Below are positions 35,734 to 47,691 of a stretch of 64,000 nucleotides of DNA, in pieces. Position numbers and translations under genes: made by a program. The first letter of the stretch is position 1. The number at the start of each line of letters is the position of its first letter. The notes beneath the pieces were generated by a model. That model saw nothing but the letters and a program-made list of their open reading frames with translations. It searched no databases and had not been told where the DNA came from. Source of the stretch: Cenococcum geophilum 1.58 (lineage: Eukaryota; Ascomycota; Dothideomycetes; Gloniales; Gloniaceae); the NCBI GenBank assembly GCA_001692895.1, contig KV748203.1, positions 1,394,330 to 1,458,329 on the forward strand, in the 5' to 3' direction.

Positions 35734-36570
35734 TTTACGGGACTGGTGATGGTCCTTTAGTAATCTTTCTTTAGAGTAGCTACAGCTATATTACACACTA
35801 TAACGCGGACGCTATATATCCGCTAGGCTATAATAGGTTCTTTAGGGTCGCTATTATAGATCTATATAGGTTTTATATATAATAGCTAGTATTTAATAAA
35901 GTTATATATAGTTACGGGATTCCTAATAACGCGTTTTTTTTTTAACGAAAATGATCTTAACTCTAGGTGGTTGTGGGCTAATTTAGACCCAATATCTATA
36001 AAATATCGGGTCGTCTCTCTAATCGATTAACTTTTGGTAGTATTTTAAGCTGTTATAGTTAAGCGATTTAACCGCGAATATGGGAAATATTGTGGGTATT
36101 GTCGGAGCGCCTAAGAAACCTTAGAAATCCCACTTAGACGTAATTTTAGTGGTTTTGTACAAATGTAGTTAGTCCGCTTACGGACTAGTTAAAAATCTAA
36201 ACTAATAAAATCACGTCTAAGCTTACTAAGGTAACCGCTATTAAACGGACAAATGCCGACCGGAATAATTGTAGGACTAACATATTTAGGTAATAATTGA
36301 CTTAGCTACCTCAGGTTTGCAAATACCGCTTAAGATTTATCTCTTAACTATAGCACAAACACTTACTTTTATAACCTTTCGCAATATATCCTTTCCCGTT
36401 ATAGCTGCGCTTCTACGTATATTAATGAGTTAAGATATAGGTAAGAAGTGGTCGTTTACGGTAGGCCTTTACACTTAACTAGATAATAAGACCCTAGGTA
36501 ACTGTATAGGAATAAAAGGCAAGTGTTCTAACAAGGGACTCTTAATATCCTCTTAACACGTTTAGTTTTA
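35734..36570. other. Degenerate DNA, nothing recognised
   Basis: AT-rich sequence with a T-run near 35935. No gene, terminal repeat or tandem array is visible before the satellite begins. Confidence 0.5.
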
Positions 36571-38663
36571 GGAAGTAAGTAAACCTACGAATATTAATAT
36601 GCGAGGCCGCTGCTAATGCTATCGTGTTTTGTGGTATAGGCTGTAAGTAGACCTACGAATATTAACATACAAGGCTGCTGCTAATGCTATTATATTTAGT
36701 AGTGTAGGCTATAAGTAGACCTACGAATATTAATATACGAGGCTACTACTAATACTATCGCGCTTAGTAGTGTAGTCTATAAGTAGACCTACGAACATTA
36801 ACATGCGAGGCCGCTGCTAATACTGTTATATTTAGTAGTATAGTAGGTAAGTAAACCTACAAATATCGATATGCGAGGCTGCTGCTAATGCCGTTATGTT
36901 TAGTAATATAGGGGGTAAGTAGGCCTGCGAATATTAACATATAAGGCTGCTGCTAATACCATTATATTTATTAGTATAGGAGGTAAGTAGACCTACAAAT
37001 ATCGACATATAAGGCCGCTGCTAATGCCGTTATATTTAGTAGGGTAGTGGGTAAATAGACCTGCAAATATTAATATACAAGGCTACTACTAATGCCATTA
37101 TGTTTAGTAGTATAGGTTATAAGTAAACCTATAAAGATTGACATATAAGGCTGCTGCTAATGCCGTTATATTTAGTGGTGTAGTCTATAAGTAGACCTAC
37201 GAATATTAATATACGAGGCCGCTGCTAATACTATTATATTTAGTAGTATAGCTTATAAGTAGACCTACGAACATTAATATGCGAGGCCGCTGCTAATGCC
37301 GTTATATTTAGTGGGGTAGTAGGTAAGTAGACCTGTAAATATCAATATGCGAGGCTGCTGCTAATGCTATTATGTTTAGTGGTATAGCTTATAAATAGGC
37401 CTACGAATATTAATATGCGAGGCTGCTGCTAATACCGTTATATTTAGTAGTGTAGGCTATAAGTAGACCTGCGAATATTAATATATAAGGCTGCTGCTAA
37501 TACCGTTATATTTAGTAGTGTAGGTTATAAGTAGACCTATAAATATTAACATATAAGGCTGCTGCTAATACCGTTATATTTAGTAGTATAGCTTATAAGT
37601 AGACCTGCGAATATTAACATACGAGGCTGCTGCTAATGCTATTATATTTAGTGGGGTAGAGGGTAAGTAGGCCTACAAATATTAATATACGAGGCTACTA
37701 CTAATACTATTATATTTAGTGGTGTAGCTTATAAGTAGACCTGTAAAGATTAATATATAAGGCTACTACTAATGCCGTTATATTTAGTAGTGTAGTCTAT
37801 AAGTAGACCTGCGAATATCAACATATAAGGCCGCTGCTAATACTATTATATTTAGTGGTGTAGCTTATAAGTAAACCTATAAATATCGATATATAAGGCC
37901 GCTGCTAATGCTATTATATTTAGTAGTATAGTTTATAAGTAGACCTACGAATATCGACATATAAGGCCGCTGCTAATACTATTATATTTAGTAGTATAGC
38001 TTATAAGTAGGCCTATAAATATTAACATGCGAGGCTACTACTAATACTATTATATTTAGTAGTGTAGGTTATAAGTAGGCCTACAAATATCAATATATAA
38101 GGCCGCTGCTAATGCCGTTATGTTTAGTAGTATAGCTTATAAGTAGACCTGCGAATATTGATATACGAGGCCGCTACTAATGCCATTATATTTGGTGGTA
38201 TAGGTTATAAGTAGACCTGCGAACATTAATATGCGAGGTTACTGCTAATGCTGTTATATTTAGTAGTGTAGGTTATAAGTAGGTCTATAAATATCGACAT
38301 ATAAGGCTGCTGCTAATACCGTTATATTTAGTAGTATAGTCTATAAGTAGACCTGTAAATATTAATATATAAGGCTGCTATTAATACTGTTATATTTAGT
38401 GGTATAGGGGGTAAGTAGGCCTACGAATATCAACATATAAGGCCGCTGTTAATGCCGTTATATTTAGTGCGGTAGGTTATAAGTAGGCCTATAAATATCA
38501 ACATATAAGGCTGCTACTAATGCCGTTATATTTAGTGGTGTAGCTTATAAGTAGGCCTACAAATATTGATATATAAAGCCGCTGCTAATGCTATTATATT
38601 TAGTAGTATAGGCTATAAGTAGGCCTACGAATATTAATATATAAGGTCGCTGCTAATACTATT
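36571..38663. repeat. 68-bp satellite, block 1 (~31 copies)
   Basis: The spacing of AAGTAGACCT (36645, 36713, 36781 and onwards) is exactly 68 bp. Copies vary mainly by C/T and G/A at fixed positions, for example TACGAGG, TATAAGG and TGCGAGG. The segment just before AAGTAG is more variable (GCTTAT, GTCTAT, AGGGGGT). The period is not divisible by three, so it is not a coding repeat. Confidence 0.95.
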
Positions 38664-38907
38664 TGTTCGTACTAACTTAATAGCACAAGTGAGTCGTATC
38701 CACGGGCACGAAATACATGTAGTATCGTATGCTTGTTTGGATGGTAACTGTTGATTATATGAAGCAGACTACGTGGTCTATATACTGATGCGCCTCCCCC
38801 CTGATTAGTTAGTGCTTCATAAGTGCACCAGACGCGTAAGTGAGTGGTTGGTGCACTAGACGCGTAAACGCGTACGCGGTTAGTACAGCAGGTGCTATAA
38901 TTATATA
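38664..38907 (-). repeat. LTR of second copia fossil
   Basis: This 244-bp repeat matches 44634-44877. It contains a near-duplicated GTGCACYRGACGCGTAA block. An antisense open stretch across it is a by-product. Confidence 0.93.
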
Positions 38908-39085
38908 CTGGCGGTACTTGAAAAATGAAACTACCTATGTACAGCCTCCGTAATTGCTTTAATAGAACCGTAAAACACAAAAGAAAATACATAGGAAATT
39001 TCCCCTGAGGTGTCGTTTAGGCTGCTTTCCAAACGGGTTGTAAGTTGGATCCTTAAGGGCCGCCAAGGCGCTAGTGCTAAGCGAG

Positions 39086-39128
39086 CCAATGGCGATTTTC
39101 CATCCCGGGGATGGAAAATCGTGATTGG
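39086..39128. repeat. 43-bp palindrome in the copia untranslated region
   Basis: Arms of 21 bp (from CCAAT at 39086 to ATTGG at 39128) pair with only a two-base mismatch. The inner 14-bp arms, CGATTTTCCATCCC and its complement, are perfect around a single G at 39107. It lies between the end of pol and the LTR. Confidence 0.85.
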
Positions 39129-42100
39129 TTAATTTAACTACCCTATAAAATTCGGTAGGTTATGTAAGTCCACCAAGTTCCACCGTAGCTTTCCACCGTT
39201 TTCTACCTGTACCGTATAACGAGCCGTACGGCCTTCTAACGGGCCGTAGACATACCGTAAGTGCTCCGTTAGTCCCGTTCTACCTATTCTATAACTTTTA
39301 GGTTAAGCTTATTCGTGTTAATTAGGGTTTTAAGGGCTTAATACAGCTTTGCCTTAGTCATAGCGTCTACTGGGTTATTTCCGCCGCTAATCCATTTGAC
39401 CTCCGTAATCTCACATCGTTTATAGGCCTGATGTAGGCACATTAGGTCGACCATAAGCCTCTTCTCTTATATCGTACCTAGTTTAACTAGGCAGTCGTAG
39501 AGGGACTTTGAATTGGTGTATAGAACTAGGGGTAACCGCTCCAGCTATAGGATCTTTTGGATTGTTGATTTAATTGCGGCTGCTATATTAAAGCTATAAC
39601 CTAGTGCGTATAGTTCGGAAGCTAGTACACTGCGGGTTACTTATTTGTATTTGATTGAGGACTAGTATAGGATATTTGCGTCCTAATTACGGTCCGTAAG
39701 TATAAGTATAAAGCCGATTTGTGATAATAGGTCCCTGTTATTAGTAAAGGAGGCGTCTGTAAATACTAGTAGGCTAAGGAATTTTAGGTCTAGTGGTATA
39801 AAGGTAAGTCCCTTTACTGCATTATCAATTTGCCACTAGATGCGCTTATTAAGCTGCTTAACATTTTCTTCTTATAGATCTACTGCCTAGGCCGTAAAGA
39901 ATAAGTTGTAGGTAGATTTGGGTTGGCAGACTGTGGTAATATAGGCGCCTCTTACACGCTGTGTAGCGTATTAGTCCTTTATATTTACGGTCTTACGGGT
40001 CTCTCTACGGGAACTGGTGAGGTCTATAGGCTTTGCTGTAATAAGCTTTAGGTTTTAAGCTTGGCGTTCCTAAGTTAGCTTAATTAGGTTGCCCTTTTAT
40101 ATAATTAGGCCTCCATTAAACTTGATCGGATTCTGCTTAGTTAACTGCTTTTACGGCTTTGCTAGGAACTTGGCCTTTTATAGTTTAGTTTCTTTAGCGT
40201 CCGTAAAGGTCTAGTCTGCTAGGAATAGGGTATTGTCTGTTTAAAGTTTAATAATACTAAGGCCGTTTAATAGGCTGTATAGGAGGTAGGGGTCGTAGGT
40301 TAACTGTTCCATTTTGAGCTTACTGATGTGATGCTAGTGGTATGTCTTAAACTAATAGTTTCCAGCTTCTGGTACTCCGTATAGGGGTTTTACGACCCGT
40401 AGAATTGTTCCTAGTTGTAGGTTGAGCTCGTGGGGTGGTTGTATAAAGATATCCCTGTTTAGGTAGGTATTAGACTATACGTAGGCTTGCGAGATATCCC
40501 GTAGGTAAAGAGCTACGGGTTTGCTTTGCTGTAGGCTGGGTATAAGTGTAAGTATAATCTATTAGCTGACTTGTTAAATCGTGGGCGATTATATAAGGAC
40601 TAAGTCCTTTCCTTGGTCGTTATAGGCTTGTATAATAAGCCTTAATTTTTTAAAAGCTCTATTAGTACTAGGGTACTTAATTTTATTAATAAAGCGTAAG
40701 TTAAATATACGGACGCCTTGCGGAATATCTCTTTCTGTTATAATTGTAAAGACGCCCTTTTTAAGTAGTCCGTTAATCTCTTTACGTTGTAAGTCCGTAA
40801 GCGGGGTTTCCTGTATTAGAACTAATATATTTATAGGCGGATATTGCTTTGCGGATATTCCTACGGAGGTTAGGTAAATCTTTATTATAGTGTTCTTAGT
40901 TATAGAGTGCTTTTGGGGGCGTCCTTAACCGCGCTTTATAGTTAGTATAGTAGGTTTAGTGGGTTTCTAGGGGACTTCTAGGGTAGGTAAGGGTGCTTCT
41001 AGTTTATTTAATTCGGCGGTTGCTTCTAGTTCGTCTGGTTTGGCGGTTATTTCTAGTTTATCTGGCTTAACGTCATAGGTGTTTTTGGGCCGAAAGTAGG
41101 GTTTTATGGATGTGCTTCTAAACCTAGTTGGCCTACTAGGAAGTTATACGCAGCACGTCTCGTTTTCTACGGCCAGTAAACAGTAGGGTCTGGTCTACTT
41201 ACCGCTTTTACGTTATATAAGGACTTTAGAGTTAAGCGGGAGGTCGTGTACTAAGGTCGTGTTAGGTCCGTTGTGGTGGTGTAGGGCGTTATTAACAGTT
41301 TGTTTGGCCCGTAGCTTAACTATCTTAGCTATTGCCTTCCGTATTATAGCTGCTTATTCCGTAATAGATGGGGTAGGAGGATCTAGGTTACTTATCCTTG
41401 GGTAGGCTCCGTAGACTAAGAGGGTAGGTACTAGTCTATTTGGGCCTGTGGTGTTATTAATAGCTTTTACGGCTATCTGTAGAGCCAGTTCCTTTTAGAT
41501 GTCCTTATATTCGTCCATAATAATTTAATAAGCTCTCTATAGAGCTAGGTGAGCTTACTTAATAAGCCTAACGGACTAATACGCCTTAACTAGAATAGCT
41601 TTTGTTAATATAGCTATGGCTATAGCATACTGCTAGAATTCCTTACTAATGAAGTTCCTACCGGCGTTGTAGATAATATACTTAGGAGGTCTAACGTATA
41701 TATTAATCCAGCAGGTCCGTAAAATATCCTAAGTATACTTTGTGGATATATTTTGTAACTAATAGGTGGCTTAGTAGCGGGTTGCTTTGTTAATTATATA
41801 TAATACTAGGCTGCCGTTAATGTATATAATGTCTATATACACTAAGTGGTTAAAGTTAAGGTCCTTATAAAGGGTGAACTTGAATCGGCCTAGGGAACGT
41901 CCGTATTTCTGGTAAAAGGAGTAGTATTTAGTTAGGTAATTAACTGCCTTCCTGTTGACGTCGTTGTGTCTAGAGCGTTTAAGGACTCTATATAGCTTTT
42001 CGGCTAATAGGTAGCCGAAACGGCGGTGTAGACGGTAGATCTCTGTACTGGTAAGGTAGCACGGGTTATAGTTAAAAGATTCCTAAATGTAGGTTTGTAA

Positions 42101-44633
42101 AGTCTCTCCCTATATAAGGAACGGGTGTCTAAATTGTTGTGTAATTGGTAGGGTAATATGCTTGCTTTCTGGGGCAGTTGCGGGGCTAATTAAGGTGTCC
42201 GTAATATTGTTATAGTAAACTTATAACCTGTCTATGTCCGTAAGGTAAAGTAAGAAAGGGGTGTCTGCTTTTATTATATGGAAGTTAACTAGGCTAATTA
42301 GGGTCTTAACTATAACTAATCTAATTAATGCAGTTAAGCTAATGCCGAATTAGACGTTTATGGCCCTAGTTTGCGTAATATTAATGTCCGTATTGTTATT
42401 TGCGGTGGTCCTATATACGAGGTATTGTCCGTAGCCTGTAGTAGACTTCTTAGAGGCGCCTATGTCGATTATAACACCGTAGAATTCCTTGGGGGTATAG
42501 CGTTCTGTAGTAATATATGTAAATGGGTCCTGCTTATAATCTATAATGTTTATAACAGGGGTGCTTATAGAATAGTTTTTGGGCGTAACTGAGTGTATAA
42601 AGGAATGGTTGGCTAATATGGTCGTAATATTAAAGGCTTAGCTGTCCGTAAAAGGTCTAAAAGTAGTTAGGAACGTCTCTGGGGTCTTCTATTCCTAGTT
42701 ATTTAGGTTAAAGTTAATTATAAGGGCTTCTATTAACTTATTAGGGGCTCCTCTTCTTCCTTTCCTTTATATTCTAAGATAAACTGGCTAATCCGTTTAT
42801 TAAATTTCTTTTTAGACCTGTTATGTTCTTCCTGGGTATGCCTTATAAACTAATATCCTTCTTTACTACACACGAAGTATTTCTGGCTTGTTTATTTGTG
42901 GGGGTATACTTTTATATAGGGGTTGCTGCGGGGGTTATAGGTAGGACTTGGTTAGTATGGGTGCTACTAGCGGTAGCGGTGGTCCGTAAAGTAGACGTCT
43001 AAGTCTGTTTATGGATATTAAATATCTGTAATAAAGGCTTAAGTGCTGCCTGGTGGGTTTAAGACTTTATAGGTTATAATAAAGGAGCGTAGATTATTAA
43101 TGAGGCTAGCTAAGGTATCTGTAGGCTTGTAATAGGTATACTTATAGGGCTCTACTTCCTAGCAGGCTGTAATAAGTTTATTATACAGGAAGTTATCTAT
43201 TTAAAGCTTAGCGTTAAGGCCGTGCTATAGGTGCTGGAGGTCTTTAATGAGAATTTGCAGGCACTCTATAGTCGATTTTTTAGTGTTCTTGTTGATTACG
43301 GTCTGTAGCTTAGTTATATTCTATTAGGTAAGGATATTACGCCTATATTCCGGTCCTTTAAAGTAATTATAAGTAGCTTTATATAGCTTATTAAAGGGGA
43401 CACTAAGGGGGTTACTCTTAAGGTTAGTGTAGTAGTGGTTAAGTGCTAGGCCGCGCAGCATAGTAGAGTAGGCTTGGCTGAACTCTTATTTAGGAATGTT
43501 GGCCTTCTGGTAGAGGTCCGTAAAGATGGTTAGTTTAAAGTTAAAATTATTATTTTTACCGCTATACTTAGATTCGTTAGTATAGAGCTTAGCTAGGTTA
43601 GCTAGCTTCTTACTATAGGTCTTTACTTAGGTGGGTTGCGAATCTATAACTTGCGGATCTGTAGCTTGCGGATATGTGGCTTACGGGTCTATGACTTAAA
43701 TAGTAGAGGTAGTTTGGTCTGTATTTTAGTTTATAGGGGTATTGTAATTTATAACTTAAGAGTAGGATGTATTTTAGCTAATAAGGTTAAGTCTAAAGCC
43801 GCTTAGGTTTGTAAGACAAATTTGGTTAAGTGGGTTAGGTATAAGGCTAGCGATTATATTAAGTTTAAAAGAAGTAAAGAGTTCCTTAGTTTCTTAGAAC
43901 TGGTCTAGGATTTCCTCTTTAGTCTATTCCGTTTGGTCCTTCTTATATATTGTGTTGTATAAGGACTATACAATAGTAACTCGTTTATTTCTTTTAACCT
44001 ATATACCTTAGTTATATAAAAGGGTTTGTAGTTTACGGATAGTAATAGGGTTATAGGTCTTAAGAATAGCTTCCGTAAAGTCCGTAAAGTCTTCCTGGTA
44101 TTGCTCCTATAGGTCGTTATTTATAAGCTTAAAGTGTTTATATTTAAGGATTTTGAAACTAATATAGTCGTTAACGTCGTTTGTAGACGTAACGTTGACT
44201 CCTTATCTCTACTTCTTTTAACCTTTACTGACTTGCTTGCTAATGTCTGCTATACTATAGTGTAGTGTAGTGCATAGCGGGTGGTAGCAGCTTGTAACGG
44301 GTGGGGGAGGTCTTATAACGGTCCGTAAAATCGATTAATGGGTCCGTAATGGTTTGTAGAAGGGTAAGGGTTTTCCGTAAAAGGTCCGAAGAGGTTTAAG
44401 GTTTAAGGGGGTTAAGGATAGGGGTTCTGTATAGGTCTGTATTCGCGTTTATAACTTCTAGTAAACCGTACTAAGACTTAAATAAGTATATAGAGTTAGA
44501 GATAAGTCCGTAATTCCCGACTTCCGACCTTCCAGTAGGTTGTACTAGAAGTTTAAACGGGTAGTCGCTATCGTATATATCGCTCGGGGGGAGGTATCAA
44601 GTGATTGCTGATCTGTGCGCGCTCACTAATCAG

Positions 44634-44877
44634 TGTTCGTACTAACTTAATAGCACGAGTAAGTTGTATCCACGGGCACGAAATACATGTAGTATCGTAT
44701 ACTTGTTTGGATGGTAACTGTCGATTATATAAAGCAGACTACGTGGTCTATATACTGATGCGCCTCCCCCCTAATTAGTTAGTGCTTTATAAGTGCACCA
44801 AACGCGTAAGCGAGTGGTTGGTGCACTGGACGCGTAAACGCGTACGCGGTTAGTACAGCAGGTGCTGTAATTATACA
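44634..44877 (-). repeat. LTR of second copia fossil (partner)
   Basis: This is the 244-bp partner of 38664-38907. The right target duplication CTATT follows and the satellite resumes in phase. Confidence 0.93.
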
Positions 44878-45633
44878 CTATTATATTTAGTGGTGTAGTC
44901 TATAAGTAGACCTGCAAATATCGGCATATAAGGCTGCTACTAATACTATTATATTTAGTGGTATAGCTTATAAGTAGCCCTATAAAGATCGATATATAAG
45001 GCTACTGCTAATGCTGTCGTGTTTAGTAGTATAGGCTATAAGTAGACCTACAAATATCAATATATAAGGCTGCTGCTAATGCCGTTATGTTTAGTAGTGT
45101 AGGGGGTAAGTAAACCTGCGAATATTGACATACGAGGCTACTACTAATGCCGTTATATTTAGTAGTATAGGGGGTAAGTAGACCTACGAACATTAATATA
45201 TAAGGCTGCTGCTAATACCATTATATTTAGTGGTGTAGCTTATAAGTAGGCCTACAAATATTAACACATAAGGCTGCTGCTAATGCCGTTATATTTAGTA
45301 GTGTAGTTTATAAGTAGACCTACAAATATCGACATATAAGGCTACTGCTAATGCTGTTATATTTAGTAGTATAGGGGGTAAGTAGACCTACGAACATTGA
45401 TATACAAGGCCGCTGCTAATGCCGTTATGTTTAGTGGTGTAGCTTATAAGTAGGCCTGCGAATATTAATATATAAGGCTACTGCTAATACCGTCGTGTTT
45501 AGTAGTGTAGTAGGTAAGTAGACCTACAAATATCGACATATAAGGCTGCTACTAATACCATTATATTTAGTGGGGTAGTAGGTAAGTAAACCTACAAACA
45601 TTAATATGTAAGGCTGCTGCTAATACTATTATA
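44878..45633. repeat. 68-bp satellite, block 2 (~11 copies)
   Basis: The array continues with the same unit and phase as block 1, from which it was separated by the copia insertion. Confidence 0.95.
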
Positions 45634-46058
45634 TGTAACGGAACCTTGTAGCAAGAACTACGGTGGGCTCGTTATTGGGCTAGGTGTGTAGGAAATGCAA
45701 GTACAAAAGTCAACAACGTAATAACAACTGGTGGAGTGGTTGCCCAACAGATTAACTCTAATTGTATTCTAAGAATTACTACAAGGAAGGAACTATCTAG
45801 GTAGGGACTGAGGGTCCTTAAATACACAACCGTACTCCTATAAAATCCTTCTTGTACGTGATATACGTCTTATACGTAAGGTACGTAAGTTCCTCTCGTT
45901 CCTCTCGTTNAATACGTAGCANATCATNTNACCTNNGTTACCATTCCTCGTCANATNGTTCTATCGGCTCNATCCTAGACCGTGCCTAAATCAACCAACT
46001 AGCTTCTTCCGTCTCTTCTCCAAGTAGTCGTAATATCGTACTTAAAGCGTCCGTAACA
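45634..46058. mobile_element. Solo LTR, 425 bp, inside satellite
   Basis: Same family and exact length as 13932-14356, flanked by the 5-bp duplication TTATA (45629-45633 and 46059-46063). Differences from the first copy are chiefly transitions. Confidence 0.92.
45910..45971. other. Cluster of ambiguous bases (N)
   Basis: About nine single N calls occur within the solo LTR. As at 2331-2368, they sit in repeat sequence and suggest collapsed or mixed copies. Confidence 0.9.
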
Positions 46059-46637
46059 TTATATTTAGTAGTGTAGTCTATAAGTAGGCCTGCGAATATT
46101 AATATGCAAAGCTGCTGCTAATGCCATCATGTTTAGTGGTGTAGTAGGTAAGTAGACCTACAAATATCGATATATAAGGCTGCTACTAATGCTATTATGT
46201 TTAGTAGTATAGCTTATAAGTAGGCCTGCGAATATTAACATGTGAGGCTGCTGCTAATATCGTTATATTTAGTGGTGTAGTAGGTAAGTAAACCTGCGAA
46301 TATCGACATGCGAGGCTGCTACTAATACCATTACATTTAGTAGGGTAGTAGGTAAGTAGACCTGCGAACATTAATATATAAGGCTGCTGCTAATGCTATT
46401 ATATTTAGTAGTGTAGTTTATAAGTAGGCCTACGAATATCAACATATAAGGCTGCTACTAATGCCATTATATTTAGTGGTGTAGTGGGTAAGTAAACCTG
46501 CGAATATTAATATACGAGGCTGCTACTAATGCCGTTGTATTTAGTAGGGTAGTAGGTAAGTAGACCTGCGAATATTGACATATAAAGCTGCTGCTAATGC
46601 CGTCGTGTTTAGTAGTGTAGCGGGTAAGTAGACCTAT
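46059..46637. repeat. 68-bp satellite, block 3 (~8.5 copies)
   Basis: Final block of the array. It ends within a unit at AAGTAGACCTATAAATG, after which unrelated sequence starts. Confidence 0.95.
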
Positions 46638-47150
46638 AAATGGCCTTTATATACGACCGCTTAGACTAAGACCTATACGTATATAGAACGATTCTTAAAC
46701 TTACGTATTTAACGTTACCATTACTCCGCATTTGTTTTAAAGCCTATTATTAAGCACGCTATCTAGTTAGCTTATCCCGGTTACCTATTATACCTACTAT
46801 AACTCTATTATAGCTGCTAAAGGCAATATTAATCTTTCTAAATTCCGTAATACTAAAAATTGTTATTAGTTCTACGCTCTCCTCCTTTATATACTAAAAC
46901 CGGACTCTAAAGAAGATTAAGCAAATATTTAAATTATTTAAAAGCAATATAGACGATAATTAGCGCTAAAGCTTAGAAGGATAGGGCCTTATATTCTTTA
47001 GATATATCCTAATATAAATTAGTCTCTTTAGCCATGCTCTAAGCAGGGCTATTACTAAATACTAATCCTTACTAGAATCTTCTAGACATTTTCGTCTACT
47101 TAGCAGATAGTTTCACTAACGTCACAAGTCCTATACTGCTAATAAGAACG
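46638..47150. other. Degenerate DNA upstream of the HET pseudogene
   Basis: Probably includes the decayed 5' part of the HET gene that follows, but no motif can be assigned. Confidence 0.4.
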
Positions 47151-47691
47151 CTTATATATCTAGGACGGCATTACTAATAATACCTAGATATTTTACGCTA
47201 CCTTATATATAGCTTTGTCGGTGTAATAAGTCCCACAGTTATAACAATTGTTTGGTTGGAGTGGGGGCATTCTTACCAACTAGACTTCTCTACGTTAGTA
47301 ATATAAATGATCCAAATTCCTTACGCCTTAAACTTGCCGCGGAAATAAATAGAACAAAGTACATCGCCCTATCCTATCGATGGGGCGCACTTTTAGATAA
47401 TAAGAAGAGAGAATTCTGTATAACAAAGGATAACATTGACTAATAGCTAAGTGGCTTTAATATCTCCAAATTACCACAGACTTTTTAAGACGCTATTAAG
47501 GTAACAAGGGAGCTTTATATATCGTACCTTTAGATTGACTTACTTTACATAATTTAAGCTAGGGACGATAAAAAAGACTAGGAAAGCGAATCCAGATATA
47601 TAGAAAGTGTCTTCTCTTTAGCATACTATATAATCGCTACCACTTTAGTAAGAGATATAAAGAACGGATTTCTTGACCGGAAAGTAAATAT
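47150..47691 (+). pseudogene. HET-domain gene remnant, 5' part
   Basis: A 63-codon open stretch (47252-47443) with its flanks reads the HET opening: LPTRLLYV, KYIALSYRWG and FCITKDNID. After it come LSGFNISKLPQTF, DAIKVTRELYISYL and ESVFSLAYYIIATTLVRD. The KYIALSYRWG ... LP.T..DAI ... IDSLCI order is the canonical HET domain. The frame carries stops chiefly at Trp or Gln positions. It is cut at 47691 by a hAT element and continues at 49411. It is a different HET subtype from the intact gene at 18416-20635. Confidence 0.8.

Larger units (their letters stand above)
38664..44877 (-). mobile_element. Ty1/copia LTR retrotransposon fossil, complete length, inside satellite
   Basis: Direct 244-bp LTRs (38664-38907 and 44634-44877), starting TGTTCG and ending in ATTATAYA, are flanked by the 5-bp duplication CTATT (38659-38663 and 44878-44882). 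The minus strand reads gag-like sequence (about 44230-42700), integrase (about 42300-41200), reverse transcriptase (about 41000-40200, with VALYLRDISQAYVQS and GVPEAGNYWF) and RNase H (about 39800-39310, with LVFTDASFTNN and WISGGNNPVDAMTKAKL). It is better preserved than the copia at 4528-9890 and looks structurally whole, but is broken with multiple interruptions. LTRs differ at about ten sites, mostly transitions, so it may be younger. Confidence 0.93.

Noticed and set aside
35482-35749. Open frames of 73-74 codons on both strands
   Set aside because: They arise from the decayed 12-bp minisatellite.
38672-38992. 106-codon minus-strand open frame
   Set aside because: It lies across the copia LTR and adjoining untranslated region and has no protein motif.
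36571-46637. CRISPR-like regular repeats
   Set aside because: The 68-bp units are directly adjacent with no unique spacers, and the organism is a fungus. It is a satellite.
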